A DNA stretch of 64,000 nucleotides from assembly GCF_036884275.1 (NCBI RefSeq), contig NZ_CP145607.1:1289001-1353000 (forward strand), in the 5' to 3' direction. Below the pieces are notes generated by a model that saw only the letters and a program-made list of their open reading frames with translations, did no database searches and was not told the DNA's origin. Each line of letters starts with the position of its first letter. Within the stretch, counting starts at the first letter, position 1. Source of the DNA: Sphingomonas kaistensis (GTDB lineage Bacteria > Pseudomonadota > Alphaproteobacteria > Sphingomonadales > Sphingomonadaceae). The position numbers and the translations under genes are program-made. This document shows positions 8,411 through 16,544 of this stretch, piece after piece.

Positions 8411-8450
8411 CCCCTTTGTTGCGGGTGGGGGCCACGAAATCCGAAAAACA

Positions 8451-8478
8451 GAAAAGGGCACCGGTCGCCCGGTGCCCT
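8451..8478 (-). terminator. Intrinsic terminator after the first Flp pilin gene
   Basis: A perfect 10-bp stem (AGGGCACCGG at 8455-8464 with CCGGTGCCCT at 8469-8478) closes a TCGC loop. On the minus strand it is followed by TTTTC. It ends transcripts coming from the pilin genes at 8513-9075. Confidence 0.88.
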
Positions 8479-8512
8479 CCTGTCTCGAATCGGTCGCAAA
8501 CGAAGGCGGCGA

Positions 8513-8683
8513 TCAGGCCGTCTTGTTGAGATTGTCGCCGACGTTGGTGAAGGTCTTGTTGAGGTTGCCGCCGATGCTGGTCAGCGCGGTAATCGCGGCC
8601 ACGGCGATGAGGGCGGCGATCAGGCCGTATTCGATCGCGGTGGCGCCGTCTTCGTTGCGAAGCATGTTGGTGAAGGTGGTCAT
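8513..8683 (-). CDS. Flp family type IVb pilin, copy A
   Basis: A 56-residue prepilin for Tad-type fimbriae. It starts MTTFTNMLRNEDG; the glycine is the predicted prepilin peptidase site, followed by ATAIEYGLIAALIAVA with the conserved Glu at mature position 5, and an alanine-rich hydrophobic helix. The upstream in-frame extension to 8830 lacks family similarity and was discarded. The product differs from copy B at five of 56 positions. No tad, cpa or rcp assembly genes are in this window, so this pair is detached from its secretion machinery or supplements a distant locus. Confidence 0.9.
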   Translation of the reverse strand: MTTFTNMLRNEDGATAIEYGLIAALIAVAAITALTSIGGNLNKTFTNVGDNLNKTA

Positions 8684-8833
8684 CGTAATTCTCCCCAAAG
8701 GATCAAACGACACGCCGGCCTTCCCCCTTGGAACGCAGCGCCTCGATACGCAGCATAATCGGCGCAAAAGGTTAAAAAATCCTGTCACCGAGAATTTGGC
8801 GCCGCATGGGCGCCTCGGCACGCTGCACAAACG

Positions 8834-8875
8834 AAGAGCCCCGCCGCCGCCTCTTGGAGAGGACGGCGACGGGGC
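8834..8875 (-). terminator. Dyad between the two Flp pilin genes
   Basis: A long imperfect stem (GCCCCGCCGCCGCCTCT at 8838-8854 with AGAGGACGGCGACGGGGC at 8858-8875, one bulge and one mismatch) lies 30 bp after copy B on the minus strand. The following T tract is poor (TCTTCGTTT), so it may attenuate or stabilise rather than fully terminate. Confidence 0.6.
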
Positions 8876-8904
8876 CCGTCACACCGGTTTCAACCGGACG
8901 GCGG

Positions 8905-9075
8905 TTAGGCCGTCTTGTTGAGGTTGGCGCCGACGTTGGTGAAGGTCTTGTTGAGGTTGCCGCCGATGCTGGTCAGCGCGGTGATCGCGGCGACGGCGAT
9001 GAGGGCGGCGATCAGGCCGTATTCAATCGCGGTGGCGCCGTCTTCGTTGTTCAGCATCTTGATGAAATTGGTCAT
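8905..9075 (-). CDS. Flp family type IVb pilin, copy B
   Basis: A 56-residue prepilin nearly identical to the downstream copy (51 of 56 residues shared). It starts MTNFIKMLNNEDG before the predicted cleavage and continues ATAIEYGLIAALIAVA. AGGAGA lies seven bases before the ATG. The differences cluster in the leader (T/N, T/I, N/K, R/N) plus one D/A near the C-terminus, so the mature helix is essentially the same. Tandem duplication with homogenisation is the simplest explanation. Confidence 0.9.
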   Translation of the reverse strand: MTNFIKMLNNEDGATAIEYGLIAALIAVAAITALTSIGGNLNKTFTNVGANLNKTA

Positions 9076-9227
9076 GTCCGGTCTCCTGTTCCACTTGGTC
9101 CCCGGGGGTGGCCCCGGCACCGGCGGGCGCTCAGATCGCCCCTCGGTCGAGAGTGGTTTTAGGAGGCAAGGAGTTAAGGAGTGGTTGAACGGGCAGGTAA
9201 AAATACGTTCACCACTTTTCTGTGTTT

Positions 9228-11402
9228 TCACCGGCTTTCGGAGAGAAAGCTGTCGGCGGCAGCGGACAGGCGTTCGAACCAGGTCTCGATATTGTCCATT
9301 ATAGGCGCGTTTTGCGGATTCGGGCCGGACGCGCGGCGCGGGGTTTTATAACCGGATGGAAGCGCCGACGCGCTGCGCCCGTCGACGCTAAGCGCCGGAG
9401 CCATGAAATTGCGCCAGATCTGCGCCGGGGTGGTCCCGCCCGATACCTTCTTGCCGAGCGATTTGTTGTCGTCGCGCCCGACCCACACGCCGACCACCAG
9501 ATCGCCAGCGAAGCCGACGAACAGCGCATCGCGATTGTCCTGGCTGGTGCCGGTCTTGCCAAAGGTCGGGGTGGCGAGCGCGGCCTTGCGGCCGGTGCCT
9601 TCGTTGGCCGCGGCCCACAGGAGGTCGAGCATCGGCCGCCAATCGCGACCCTCGTCGAGGCGGCCGCCGCCGCTTCCGAACAAGGTAGCGGTGAAGTCTC
9701 GGGTCTGGGCCGCAGCGGGGCTGGGCGGGAGGCCGGTCGCTTTGATCGGATAACGCCCGCTCGCCACCGCGGCATAGGCCGACGTGAGTTCGAGCAGGCT
9801 GACCCCCGCGGTGCCGAGCGCGACGCTGGGCGAATCGGGCAGCGGGGTGGAGATGCCGAGTTCGCGCGCGGTGCGCAGGACCTGGGCGCGGCCGACCTCT
9901 TCCGACAGGCGCACGGTGGCGGCGTTGCTGGAGCGGGCAAAGGCTTGTTGCAGCGTCACCGGCCCGCGGAACACGCCATCGCTATTGGCAGGGCTCCAGC
10001 CGTCGATCGTGATCGGCTTGTCCTGGACGATCGAATCGGGGCGATAGCCCGAGCGCAGCGCGGCGAGATAGACGAACAATTTGAACGCCGACCCGGGTTG
10101 ACGGCGGGCTTGCGTCGCGCGGTTGAAGGACGATTCTTTGTAGGAGCGGCCGCCGACCATCGCGACGACCCGGCCGTCGGGGCGCATCGCCACCAGCGCG
10201 GCCTGCACACCCGGGCCGAGCGCCGCATTGCCGACTGCGCGCGAGGCAAGGCGCTGGAGGTCGGCGTCGAGGGTGCTGACGACCTTCACTTCACCGAAGT
10301 CGGTTTCGAACGCGTCGGCGGCCTGCGGCGCCATCCAGTCGGCGAAATAGGTGCCGGTTGGGACCTTCTGGGTGCGGCGCACCGGGCGCGCGGGGGCGGC
10401 GAGCGCGGCGCGGGCCTGGGCCGGAGTGATCGCGCCCGTGTCGCGCATGGCGGCGAGCACCAGGGCGGCGCGTTTGCGCGCGCCGGCAAGATTGCGGGTC
10501 GGGGCAAGCCGGCTCGGCGCCTGGACGAGGCCGGCGAGCATCGCCGATTGCGCGAGGGTGAGTTGCTCGGGCTGCCTGCCGAAATAATGGCGCGAGGCGG
10601 CGCGCAGGCCGTAGACTCCGTCACCGAAATAGACCGACGACAGGTAGCGCGAGAGGATCTCGTCCTTGGTCAGCCAGCCTTCGAGCCAGAAGGCGATGAT
10701 CACTTCCTGCGCCTTGCGCTTCATGGCGCGGTCGGAGGACAGGAAGCTGGTCTTGGCGAGCTGCTGAGTCAGCGTCGAGCCGCCCTGGCGCACGCCGCCT
10801 GCCTGAAAGTTCGCGACCATCGCCCGGCCGATCGCGCGCGGGTCGATGCCCCAGTGGCGATAGAAGCGACGGTCCTCGATCGCGACAAAGGCGCCGGGGG
10901 TGAAGGGCTTCAGCTTGGCGATCTCGACCGGGGCTTCCTTGATCGAACCGCGGCGGGCGATCGGGCGGCCTTCGCTCGACACGATCAGCATGGCGGGGTT
11001 GGGCAAGGGTTCGAGCGCGCGGCCGAGCGGGGCGGTGACAATCAGCCACAGCAGGGTGATGAGCAGCAGGGCGCCGAAAACCATCGCGCCCCAGCGCAGC
11101 CACGGGCGGCGCGGCGCGGCATCGACCGATGGTTCGGGCGGCAGCGGGGGAGGCGGAGGTTCGGCGCCGCCGTTGCGGAAAAAGGCGGCGCGTTCCGAGC
11201 GGTCGAGCCAGGTGGTGGAGGGTGCTTCGACCGAGGTCACGACCGGCCGTTCTACGGCGATCGGCCGGGCCGTGTCGCGCTGCCACCAATGGCGGCGCTT
11301 CACCGTCGGAGTCGCACCGCCGAACAACGGCTCGGCGAAGGGATCGGGAAGATCCTCGACGTTGCGACCGTCTCGCTGCCAGGGTGAATCGCGATCCGCC
11401 AT
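9228..11402 (-). CDS. Class A penicillin-binding protein (PBP1-type transglycosylase/transpeptidase)
   Basis: A 724-residue bifunctional peptidoglycan synthase. It has a cytoplasmic tail (1-103, proline-rich near 81-91) and one transmembrane helix (about 104-123). The GT51 glycosyltransferase domain follows, with catalytic E176 in EDRRFYRHWGID and GGSTLTQQLAK (208-217). The transpeptidase domain has S438-x-x-K441 (GSAFK), SSN (491-493) and K616TGTS. The length and fused domains match the PBP1A/1C class. It acts in the periplasm, anchored in the inner membrane. It is preceded by a divergent solute-binding lipoprotein gene and is not obviously in an operon. Confidence 0.9.
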   Translation of the reverse strand: MADRDSPWQRDGRNVEDLPDPFAEPLFGGATPTVKRRHWWQRDTARPIAVERPVVTSVEAPSTTWLDRSERAAFFRNGGAEPPPPPLPPEPSVDAAPRRPWLRWGAMVFGALLLITLLWLIVTAPLGRALEPLPNPAMLIVSSEGRPIARRGSIKEAPVEIAKLKPFTPGAFVAIEDRRFYRHWGIDPRAIGRAMVANFQAGGVRQGGSTLTQQLAKTSFLSSDRAMKRKAQEVIIAFWLEGWLTKDEILSRYLSSVYFGDGVYGLRAASRHYFGRQPEQLTLAQSAMLAGLVQAPSRLAPTRNLAGARKRAALVLAAMRDTGAITPAQARAALAAPARPVRRTQKVPTGTYFADWMAPQAADAFETDFGEVKVVSTLDADLQRLASRAVGNAALGPGVQAALVAMRPDGRVVAMVGGRSYKESSFNRATQARRQPGSAFKLFVYLAALRSGYRPDSIVQDKPITIDGWSPANSDGVFRGPVTLQQAFARSSNAATVRLSEEVGRAQVLRTARELGISTPLPDSPSVALGTAGVSLLELTSAYAAVASGRYPIKATGLPPSPAAAQTRDFTATLFGSGGGRLDEGRDWRPMLDLLWAAANEGTGRKAALATPTFGKTGTSQDNRDALFVGFAGDLVVGVWVGRDDNKSLGKKVSGGTTPAQIWRNFMAPALSVDGRSASALPSGYKTPRRASGPNPQNAPIMDNIETWFERLSAAADSFLSESR

Positions 11403-11511
11403 GCACTCAAAACTCGGTTGGTGATCTAATGCCCTAATACAGCTAGGCGGCCATGACTAGGACTTCTTCGCGCCGACGCCCTTGGTCTCGGCGGCCTCGC
11501 TCGGCTAGAGG

Positions 11512-13044
11512 ATGGGCGTGCCCATCGCCAAGCCCTCGCGCCGAATGAAGCCGTCTGTTGCCGTCCTGATGCTGCTTGCGGCTGTCGCCGGGCTGAACGG
11601 CTGCCGCAAGCCCGAAAGCGGCGAGGTCCGCGCGTTAGTGATCGCCGACCGCCTGCCGCGGCTCGCCGATCCGTTGTCGGGCGATCTCAGCCCGGGCGAC
11701 CTGTTGCTCGTCGGCAATGTCGCGCAAGGGCTGGTGCGGTTCGATGCGTCGGGCGACATCGCGCCGGGTCTCGCCGAACGCTGGGCGGTCAGCGACGACG
11801 GGCTGAGTTATGTGTTCCGGCTGCGCAGCGCGACCTGGAGCGACGGGCGCAAGGTCCGCGCGCGCGATGTCGTGCGGCTGATGGAGCGCCAGCTCGCCCG
11901 GCGCCGGCGCGACGTTCTGTTCGATACGGTGGGCGCGGTGCGCGAGGTGGTCGCGATGACCGACCGGGTGATCGCGGTGGAGCTGAGCGCGCCTCGGTCG
12001 CACCTGTTGCAACTGCTAGCCCAGCCGCATTTCGCCTTGGTGCGGGGGAACAGCGGCACCGGGCCGTTCACTGTGGTCCGCGAAGAAGATCATCTTCAGC
12101 TGACCCGGACGCTCCCGGGGTTCGATGGCGACGAAGCGCAGGAGCAGCGGGTCCGGCTCGCCGCCGCCGCCGCGCCGGCCGCGATCAAGATGTTCGTCGA
12201 TGGCGACACCGAATTGGTGCTGGGCGGCACCGTGTCGGACTTTCCGCTGACGGCGGTGGTGAAGCTGCCGCGCGGAAGCCTTCGGGTCGATCCGGTGATC
12301 GGCCTGTTCGGGCTGGTTCCGGCGCGGAGCGAGGGGCCAGCCGCCGACCCGGCGATCCGTGCGCTACTGGACGAAGCGATCGATCGGGAGGCGATGGTCG
12401 CGGCGCTTGGCGTGCCGGGGCTTCAGCCACGGGTGAGCCTGCTCCAGCCGGGGGTCGACGGTTTCACGCAATATGCCCAGCCGCCATGGGCCGCGTTGAC
12501 GCTGGAACAGCGCCGGGCCGAACTGGTCGAGCGCGCCCGCACCCTGTTTCCGCCACCTGTTCCCGCCGAAAGTGATGGGGGGGACGCCCCGGCCGAAGCG
12601 CCACGCCCCACCATCCGGGTCGCGGTGCCGGGCGGGCCGGGCGGCGAGATCATCCTCCAGCGGCTTGCCGCCGATTGGGGCCCGCTTGGCCTTCAAGTCG
12701 AGGATGCGGGCGAAGGAACGGCGGATTTCCGCTTCATCGACGAGGTCGCGCCGTCCGCCTCGCCGGCCTGGTTCCTGCGCCGGTTCCGCTGCCAATATGT
12801 GCCGGTCTGCTCGGAAGAAGCCGACCAGTTGCTCGACGCGGCGCGGCTGACCGGCTTCCCGCCCCAGCGCGTCCGCTTTTTCGCCGATGCCGAGCGGATC
12901 ATGCGCGCCGAGGTGCTGTTCATGCCCGTCGCGGCGCCGGTGCGCTGGTCGCTTGCCGGACGCGATGTCGAAGGGTTTGCGGAAAACCGCTTCGCCCGGC
13001 ACACGCTGACGGACTTGCGCAGCGCGAACGGCGCACGAAATTAG
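11512..13044 (+). CDS. Peptide-type ABC transporter substrate-binding lipoprotein (SBP family 5)
   Basis: A 510-residue extracytoplasmic binding protein of the oligopeptide/dipeptide family. After a short N-terminal extension it has a lipoprotein signal with lipobox LNGC (about residues 29-32). Family 5 features include LADPLSGDL, GLVRFDASGDIAPGLAERW and YVFRLRSATWSDG near residues 50-120. No ABC permease or ATPase gene is nearby, so it is an orphan here. The start is uncertain: ATG 11512 has AGAGG almost abutting it, and ATG 11545 would place the signal peptide directly at the N-terminus. Ligand unknown. Confidence 0.8.
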   Translation: MGVPIAKPSRRMKPSVAVLMLLAAVAGLNGCRKPESGEVRALVIADRLPRLADPLSGDLSPGDLLLVGNVAQGLVRFDASGDIAPGLAERWAVSDDGLSYVFRLRSATWSDGRKVRARDVVRLMERQLARRRRDVLFDTVGAVREVVAMTDRVIAVELSAPRSHLLQLLAQPHFALVRGNSGTGPFTVVREEDHLQLTRTLPGFDGDEAQEQRVRLAAAAAPAAIKMFVDGDTELVLGGTVSDFPLTAVVKLPRGSLRVDPVIGLFGLVPARSEGPAADPAIRALLDEAIDREAMVAALGVPGLQPRVSLLQPGVDGFTQYAQPPWAALTLEQRRAELVERARTLFPPPVPAESDGGDAPAEAPRPTIRVAVPGGPGGEIILQRLAADWGPLGLQVEDAGEGTADFRFIDEVAPSASPAWFLRRFRCQYVPVCSEEADQLLDAARLTGFPPQRVRFFADAERIMRAEVLFMPVAAPVRWSLAGRDVEGFAENRFARHTLTDLRSANGARN

Positions 13045-13049
13045 GAAAC

Positions 13050-13472
13050 ATGACCGTACGCCCCACGCCCTATGTCCGCGACCTGCCGCTCGGAAGGACG
13101 CCCGAGCATTGCCGCCAGCGGATCGAAGCCCTCGAGCATCTGCTGGAGCGCGCGCTGCCGATCCCCGGCACCAACAAGCGCGTCGGCCTCGACGTGTTGC
13201 TCGATTTCGTGCCCGGCATCGGGCCGACGGTCGGCGCGGGGCTGGGCGCCTATCTGGCGTGGGAAGGCCGCAACCTTGGCATGAGCAAGTGGCAGGTGCT
13301 GCGGATGGGCAAGAATATCGGAATCGACTGGCTGCTCGGCCTGATCCCGTTCGTGGGCGCGATCCCCGATTATTTCTTCCGTTCGAACACGCGCAACCTG
13401 CGAATCATCAAGAAACATCTCGACAAGCATCACCCGGCCGCGCGGACGATCGACGTCCCGCCGCTTCGCTGA
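13050..13472 (+). CDS. DUF4112 domain-containing membrane protein
   Basis: A 140-residue protein whose centre matches DUF4112: LDVLLDFVPGIGPTVGAGLGAYL, a second conserved LGLIPFVGAIPDYFF, and FRSNTRNLRIIKKH. The two hydrophobic Gly/Pro-rich segments (about 48-70 and 91-107) suggest membrane association. The function of the family is unknown. It starts five bases after the solute-binding protein gene and is followed 20 bp later by the methionine sulfoxide reductase gene, so the three are probably cotranscribed. Confidence 0.85.
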   Translation: MTVRPTPYVRDLPLGRTPEHCRQRIEALEHLLERALPIPGTNKRVGLDVLLDFVPGIGPTVGAGLGAYLAWEGRNLGMSKWQVLRMGKNIGIDWLLGLIPFVGAIPDYFFRSNTRNLRIIKKHLDKHHPAARTIDVPPLR

Positions 13473-13492
13473 ACCCGACCCAGGAAGCACCC

Positions 13493-13972
13493 ATGTACGA
13501 TTTCAAGATCGAAGCGGCCGACAAGGCGACGCTCTACGCCGACCTTCTCGCCGCGCTCGATGGGCTGACCGCGGGCGAGCCCGACGGCATCGCCAACATG
13601 GCCAATGCGGCGGCGTTGTTGTGGGAGACGCTGCCGGGGATCAACTGGGCGGGCTTTTATCGCAATGTCGGGGGCGAGCTGGTGCTGGGGCCGTTCCAGG
13701 GCCGCCCGGCGTGCATCCGCATTCCGTTCGGGCGCGGAGTGTGCGGGGCGGCGGCCGAAACGCTGGCGGTGCAACGGGTCGAGGACGTTCATGCCTTCCC
13801 CGGCCACATCGCCTGTGACGCGGCGAGCCAGAGCGAGCTGGTGGTGCCGATCGTGCGGGACGGCGAGTTGCTTGCGGTTCTCGATCTCGACGCGCCCGAA
13901 AAAGCCCGCTTCGACGCCGAGGACGAAGCAGGCTGTGTCGCGATCTGCAAGTTGCTGGCGGAACGGCTTTAA
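13493..13972 (+). CDS. Free methionine-(R)-sulfoxide reductase (GAF domain)
   Basis: A 159-residue single GAF-domain enzyme that reduces free L-methionine-(R)-sulfoxide. The three cysteines that mark the active family are present: C74 (PACIRIPFG), C84 (RGVCGAAAET) and C108 (HIACDAASQSE), with NWAGFY (51-56) and LLAVLDLDAP also conserved. An AGGAAG sits six bases before the ATG. The likely role is cytosolic oxidative damage repair with a thioredoxin-type reductant. The close spacing to DUF4112 suggests a shared transcript. Confidence 0.9.
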   Translation: MYDFKIEAADKATLYADLLAALDGLTAGEPDGIANMANAAALLWETLPGINWAGFYRNVGGELVLGPFQGRPACIRIPFGRGVCGAAAETLAVQRVEDVHAFPGHIACDAASQSELVVPIVRDGELLAVLDLDAPEKARFDAEDEAGCVAICKLLAERL

Positions 13973-14057
13973 CCAGTTTTGTTGTAGCTATTGATAACGC
14001 ACTCAATTGCATTAGCCTTCCCCGCTCGGTCATTCGGACCGTTAATGGGGGAATTCA

Positions 14058-14597
14058 GTGTTCAATTTCGCTTTTTATGCGCTGGCGCTTGGCGTCCAGC
14101 CCGTTGCTGCTTCGCAACCCGTCGTTGTGGTGCCGTCGGCTCCGCAGATGATTGTTGCGCCTGCAACGTCCAACGTTTTGCGCGCAGGCGCGCCGATCCC
14201 GGTGGTGTTGGCACAGGCGCTGACCACCAAAGGCAAGAATCTCAAGGTGGGGCAGCGGGTAAACCTCGAAGTAGCGCAGGACGTTTTGCTGAATGGCAAG
14301 GTCGTCATTCCAGCACGCAGCCCCGTCGAGGGCGTTCTTACGCAGGTCCGCAACAAGGGCATGTGGGGCAAGTCGGGTGCCATCTACCTTGAGATGAAGT
14401 CTGTGAACGTGAACGGCGCGAACATTCGTCTTCGGGGCGACATGAATAGCCGTGGCGAGACCGGCACGGCCGGCGTCGTGGGTGCGGTGGTCGCCCTTCC
14501 GATTGCGGGCTTCTTCGTCACCGGCACAAGCGCGGAAATGCCGCTCGGCATGCCGGGGCGGGCTTTCCTTGACCAGGATGTGACGCTCGCGGGCTAA
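14058..14597 (+). CDS. Secreted protein of unknown function
   Basis: A 179-residue protein starting at GTG 14058 with GGGGGAA 6-12 bases upstream. Residues 1-19 look like a short Sec signal ending near VAAS. The rest contains beta-rich stretches (GKVVIPARSPVEGVLTQV, SGAIYLEMKSVNVNG) and a Gly/Ala/Val hydrophobic hairpin near 134-155 (AGVVGAVVALPIAGFFV), which could be a membrane insertion. I do not recognise a named family. Codon usage is less GC-biased at the 5' end than in its neighbours, and the upstream 80 bp is AT-rich and probably carries its promoter. Confidence 0.6.
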   Translation: MFNFAFYALALGVQPVAASQPVVVVPSAPQMIVAPATSNVLRAGAPIPVVLAQALTTKGKNLKVGQRVNLEVAQDVLLNGKVVIPARSPVEGVLTQVRNKGMWGKSGAIYLEMKSVNVNGANIRLRGDMNSRGETGTAGVVGAVVALPIAGFFVTGTSAEMPLGMPGRAFLDQDVTLAG

Positions 14598-14606
14598 GCA
14601 TCGTGA

Positions 14607-14643
14607 CTGAGCTAGTTCGAGCTGATGGCTCGGACTAGCTCAG
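14607..14643. terminator. Dyad between convergent genes, overlapping the usp stop codon
   Basis: CTGAGCTAGTTCGAGCT (14607-14623) pairs with GGCTCGGACTAGCTCAG (14627-14643) across a short loop, with one G:U pair and one end mismatch. It separates the secreted unknown (plus) from the universal stress gene (minus), whose last codons form the right arm. There is no T run on either side, so bidirectional termination is likely but not certain. Confidence 0.55.
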
Positions 14644-15105
14644 CGCCTCAAGTCTCTCATCGCTGAGCCCGCCCGGGATCAGCATCACCGGGCAGGGGAG
14701 CTTGCCCGAGTCGCTTCCGGTAAAGGCCGCGACCAGTGGGCCGGGGTCGCCGGACGGGGCGGTGCCGAGCACCAGGGCGGCGATGTCTTCACGCTCACCG
14801 AGAAGATCGCGGACGATGGCCGCCGGTTCGCCGGCGCGGATCATGATCGCGCCGGGGCGCAGACCCTCGGTGCCGGGCAATTCGCCAAGCGCCGCCGCCA
14901 CTTCGGCTTCGATGCGGAGCTGCTGCTCTTCCTCGATCGCGGCCTGGACCCCGCCCCATTGCACGAAATCCTGCGAGGCGATGAGCGCCAGCACCTCCAG
15001 CCTGCCGCCGGTCTTGGCGGCGCGGCGGGCGGCAAAGCGAAGGGCGGCGCGGGCTTCCCCGCTGTCGTCCATCACCACCAGATAGGTGCGTGTTACCCCG
15101 TTCAT
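14635..15105 (-). CDS. Universal stress protein (UspA family)
   Basis: A 156-residue single Usp domain. The N-terminus MNGVTRTYLVVMDDSGEARAAL has the conserved Asp after strand 1. The C-terminal nucleotide-binding region shows a degenerate G-x2-G-x9-G-(S/T) pattern around LVLGTAPSGDPGP and CPVMLIPGG. A much longer in-frame reading exists upstream but runs through the pdhC region antisense, so ATG 15105 is chosen. Usp proteins are stress-induced and bind ATP or dimerise. It is divergent from pdhC. Confidence 0.82.
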   Translation of the reverse strand: MNGVTRTYLVVMDDSGEARAALRFAARRAAKTGGRLEVLALIASQDFVQWGGVQAAIEEEQQLRIEAEVAAALGELPGTEGLRPGAIMIRAGEPAAIVRDLLGEREDIAALVLGTAPSGDPGPLVAAFTGSDSGKLPCPVMLIPGGLSDERLEALS

Positions 15106-15199
15106 CCCCTGTCCCTGCCTCGCCGCTGCTTGACGGGCAAGAGGCCATCGTCTTTCAGGGGAATTGAACCCGTCACTCCCGAAGCTCCAAAGGTCCATC

Positions 15200-16543
15200 A
15201 TGGCGATCGAACTCAAGATGCCCGCTCTGTCCCCGACGATGGAAGAAGGGACGCTGGCCAAATGGCTGGTCAAGGAAGGCGACACGGTGTCGAGCGGCGA
15301 TATCCTGGCCGAGATCGAGACCGACAAGGCGACCATGGAATTCGAAGCGGTCGATGAGGGCGTGGTGTCGAAGATCCTGGTCGCCGAAGGCACCGACGGA
15401 GTGAAGGTCGGAACGCCGATCGCCTTGATCGGCGGCGAGGGGGAAGAAGTCGATACTCCCTCTCCCCCCGCGGGAGAGGGACAGGCTGCTGCAGGCAGCC
15501 AGGGTGAGGGGGCAGGTGCGGCTTCCGTATCCAAGGCGCCGGTTGAAACGCCGGCTGCGCCAGCAACTCCCGCCGCCCCCTCTCCCTCCGCCGCTGCCGC
15601 GGCTCCTCCCTCTCCCGCGAGGGGAGAGGGGCAGGATCGCGTCAAGGCGAGCCCGCTGGCGCGCAAGCTGGCCGAGGCGCAGGGGATCGACCTGTCGACG
15701 TTGCAGGGCTCGGGCCCCGGCGGGCGAATCGTTCGCGCCGATCTCGGCAAGGCTGCCGGCGGTGCTGCTGCCCAGCCGCAGGCCACGGCCGAGTCGCCTG
15801 CTGCCGCTGCTCCGGCGGCCGCAGCCGCTCCGGCGCAGCCGTTCAGCACCGATATTCCGCATGAGGCCGTCAAGCTTTCGAACATGCGCAAGACGATTGC
15901 GCGCCGCTTGAGCGAGGCGAAGCAGACGATCCCGCATATCTATCTGACGGTCGACGTCCGCCTCGACGCGCTGCTCAAGCTGCGGAGCGAGCTGAACGCC
16001 GGGCTGGCGGGCCGCAAGATCAAGCTCAGCGTCAACGACCTGCTGATCAAGGCGCTGGCCGTCGCGTTGGAGGCGGTGCCCGAGTGCAACGTCAGCTTCA
16101 CGCCGGATCAGCTGATCATGTACAAGCGCTCCGACATCTCGGTCGCGGTGAGCATTCCGGGCGGCCTGATCACTCCGATCGTCACCGACGCGGCGGCCAA
16201 GTCGGTCAGCAGGATCAGCCAGGAAGTCACCGAGCTTGCGGGCCGAGCCAAGGAAGGCAAGCTGCAGCCGCATGAATATCAGGGCGGCACCGCGAGCCTG
16301 TCGAACATGGGCATGTTCGGGATCAAGCAGTTCGACGCCGTCATCAACCCGCCCCAGGCGATGATCCTCGCGGTGGGAGCGGGTGAGAAGCGGCCATGGG
16401 TTGAGGGTGACGAGCTGACCGTCGCCACCGTGATGAGCGTCACCGGCAGCTTCGACCACCGCGCCATCGACGGCGCCGACGGCGCGCGACTGATGAAGAC
16501 GCTCAAGGAACTGATCGAAAGCCCGCTCGGCCTCGTTGCCTGA
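15200..16543 (+). CDS. pdhC: Pyruvate dehydrogenase complex E2, dihydrolipoamide acetyltransferase
   Basis: A 447-residue E2 core of the pyruvate dehydrogenase complex, transferring acetyl groups to CoA. The order is: lipoyl domain (1-78, lipoylated K43 in [11 protein letters not shown]); a linker rich in Ala, Pro, Ser and Gly (about 79-150); a peripheral subunit-binding domain ([13 protein letters not shown] to [13 protein letters not shown], about 152-188); and the catalytic domain with [13 protein letters not shown] near the end. E1 genes (pdhA, pdhB) are not in the window, but E3 (lpd) follows after a thioesterase. The linker DNA contains CCCTCTCCC/GGGAGAGGG palindromes, described separately. 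The start is ATG 15200, the family N-terminus [12 protein letters not shown]. Confidence 0.93.
   Translation: MAIELKMPALSPTMEEGTLAKWLVKEGDTVSSGDILAEIETDKATMEFEAVDEGVVSKILVAEGTDGVKVGTPIALIGGEGEEVDTPSPPAGEGQAAAGSQGEGAGAASVSKAPVETPAAPATPAAPSPSAAAAAPPSPARGEGQDRVKASPLARKLAEAQGIDLSTLQGSGPGGRIVRADLGKAAGGAAAQPQATAESPAAAAPAAAAAPAQPFSTDIPHEAVKLSNMRKTIARRLSEAKQTIPHIYLTVDVRLDALLKLRSELNAGLAGRKIKLSVNDLLIKALAVALEAVPECNVSFTPDQLIMYKRSDISVAVSIPGGLITPIVTDAAAKSVSRISQEVTELAGRAKEGKLQPHEYQGGTASLSNMGMFGIKQFDAVINPPQAMILAVGAGEKRPWVEGDELTVATVMSVTGSFDHRAIDGADGARLMKTLKELIESPLGLVA
15458..15514 (+). repeat. Palindromic repeat element within pdhC, copy 1
   Basis: Perfect 9-bp arms CCCTCTCCC (15458-15466) and GGGAGAGGG (15472-15480) flank CCCGC. 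They are followed by ACAGG, a second dyad GGCTGC/GCAGCC (15484-15499), and AGGGTGAGGGGGCAGG. The block encodes residues of the E2 linker ([10 protein letters not shown]) without breaking the frame. The arrangement resembles dispersed intergenic palindromes of proteobacteria. Confidence 0.7.
15578..15635 (+). repeat. Palindromic repeat element within pdhC, copy 2 plus a lone arm
   Basis: A lone CCCTCTCCC arm at 15578-15586 is followed by a complete copy with identical arms, CCCTCTCCC (15608-15616) and GGGAGAGGG (15622-15630), around GCGAG, then GCAGG. It is read in the same frame as copy 1, giving [10 protein letters not shown] in the linker. Confidence 0.7.
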
Positions 16544-16544
16544 G

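Noticed and set aside
13990..14020. Fur/Irr-like iron box (TTGATAACGCACTCAATTGCAT) before the secreted unknown
   Set aside because: The dyad symmetry is poor and the match to alphaproteobacterial iron boxes is weak; the AT-rich promoter explains the composition.
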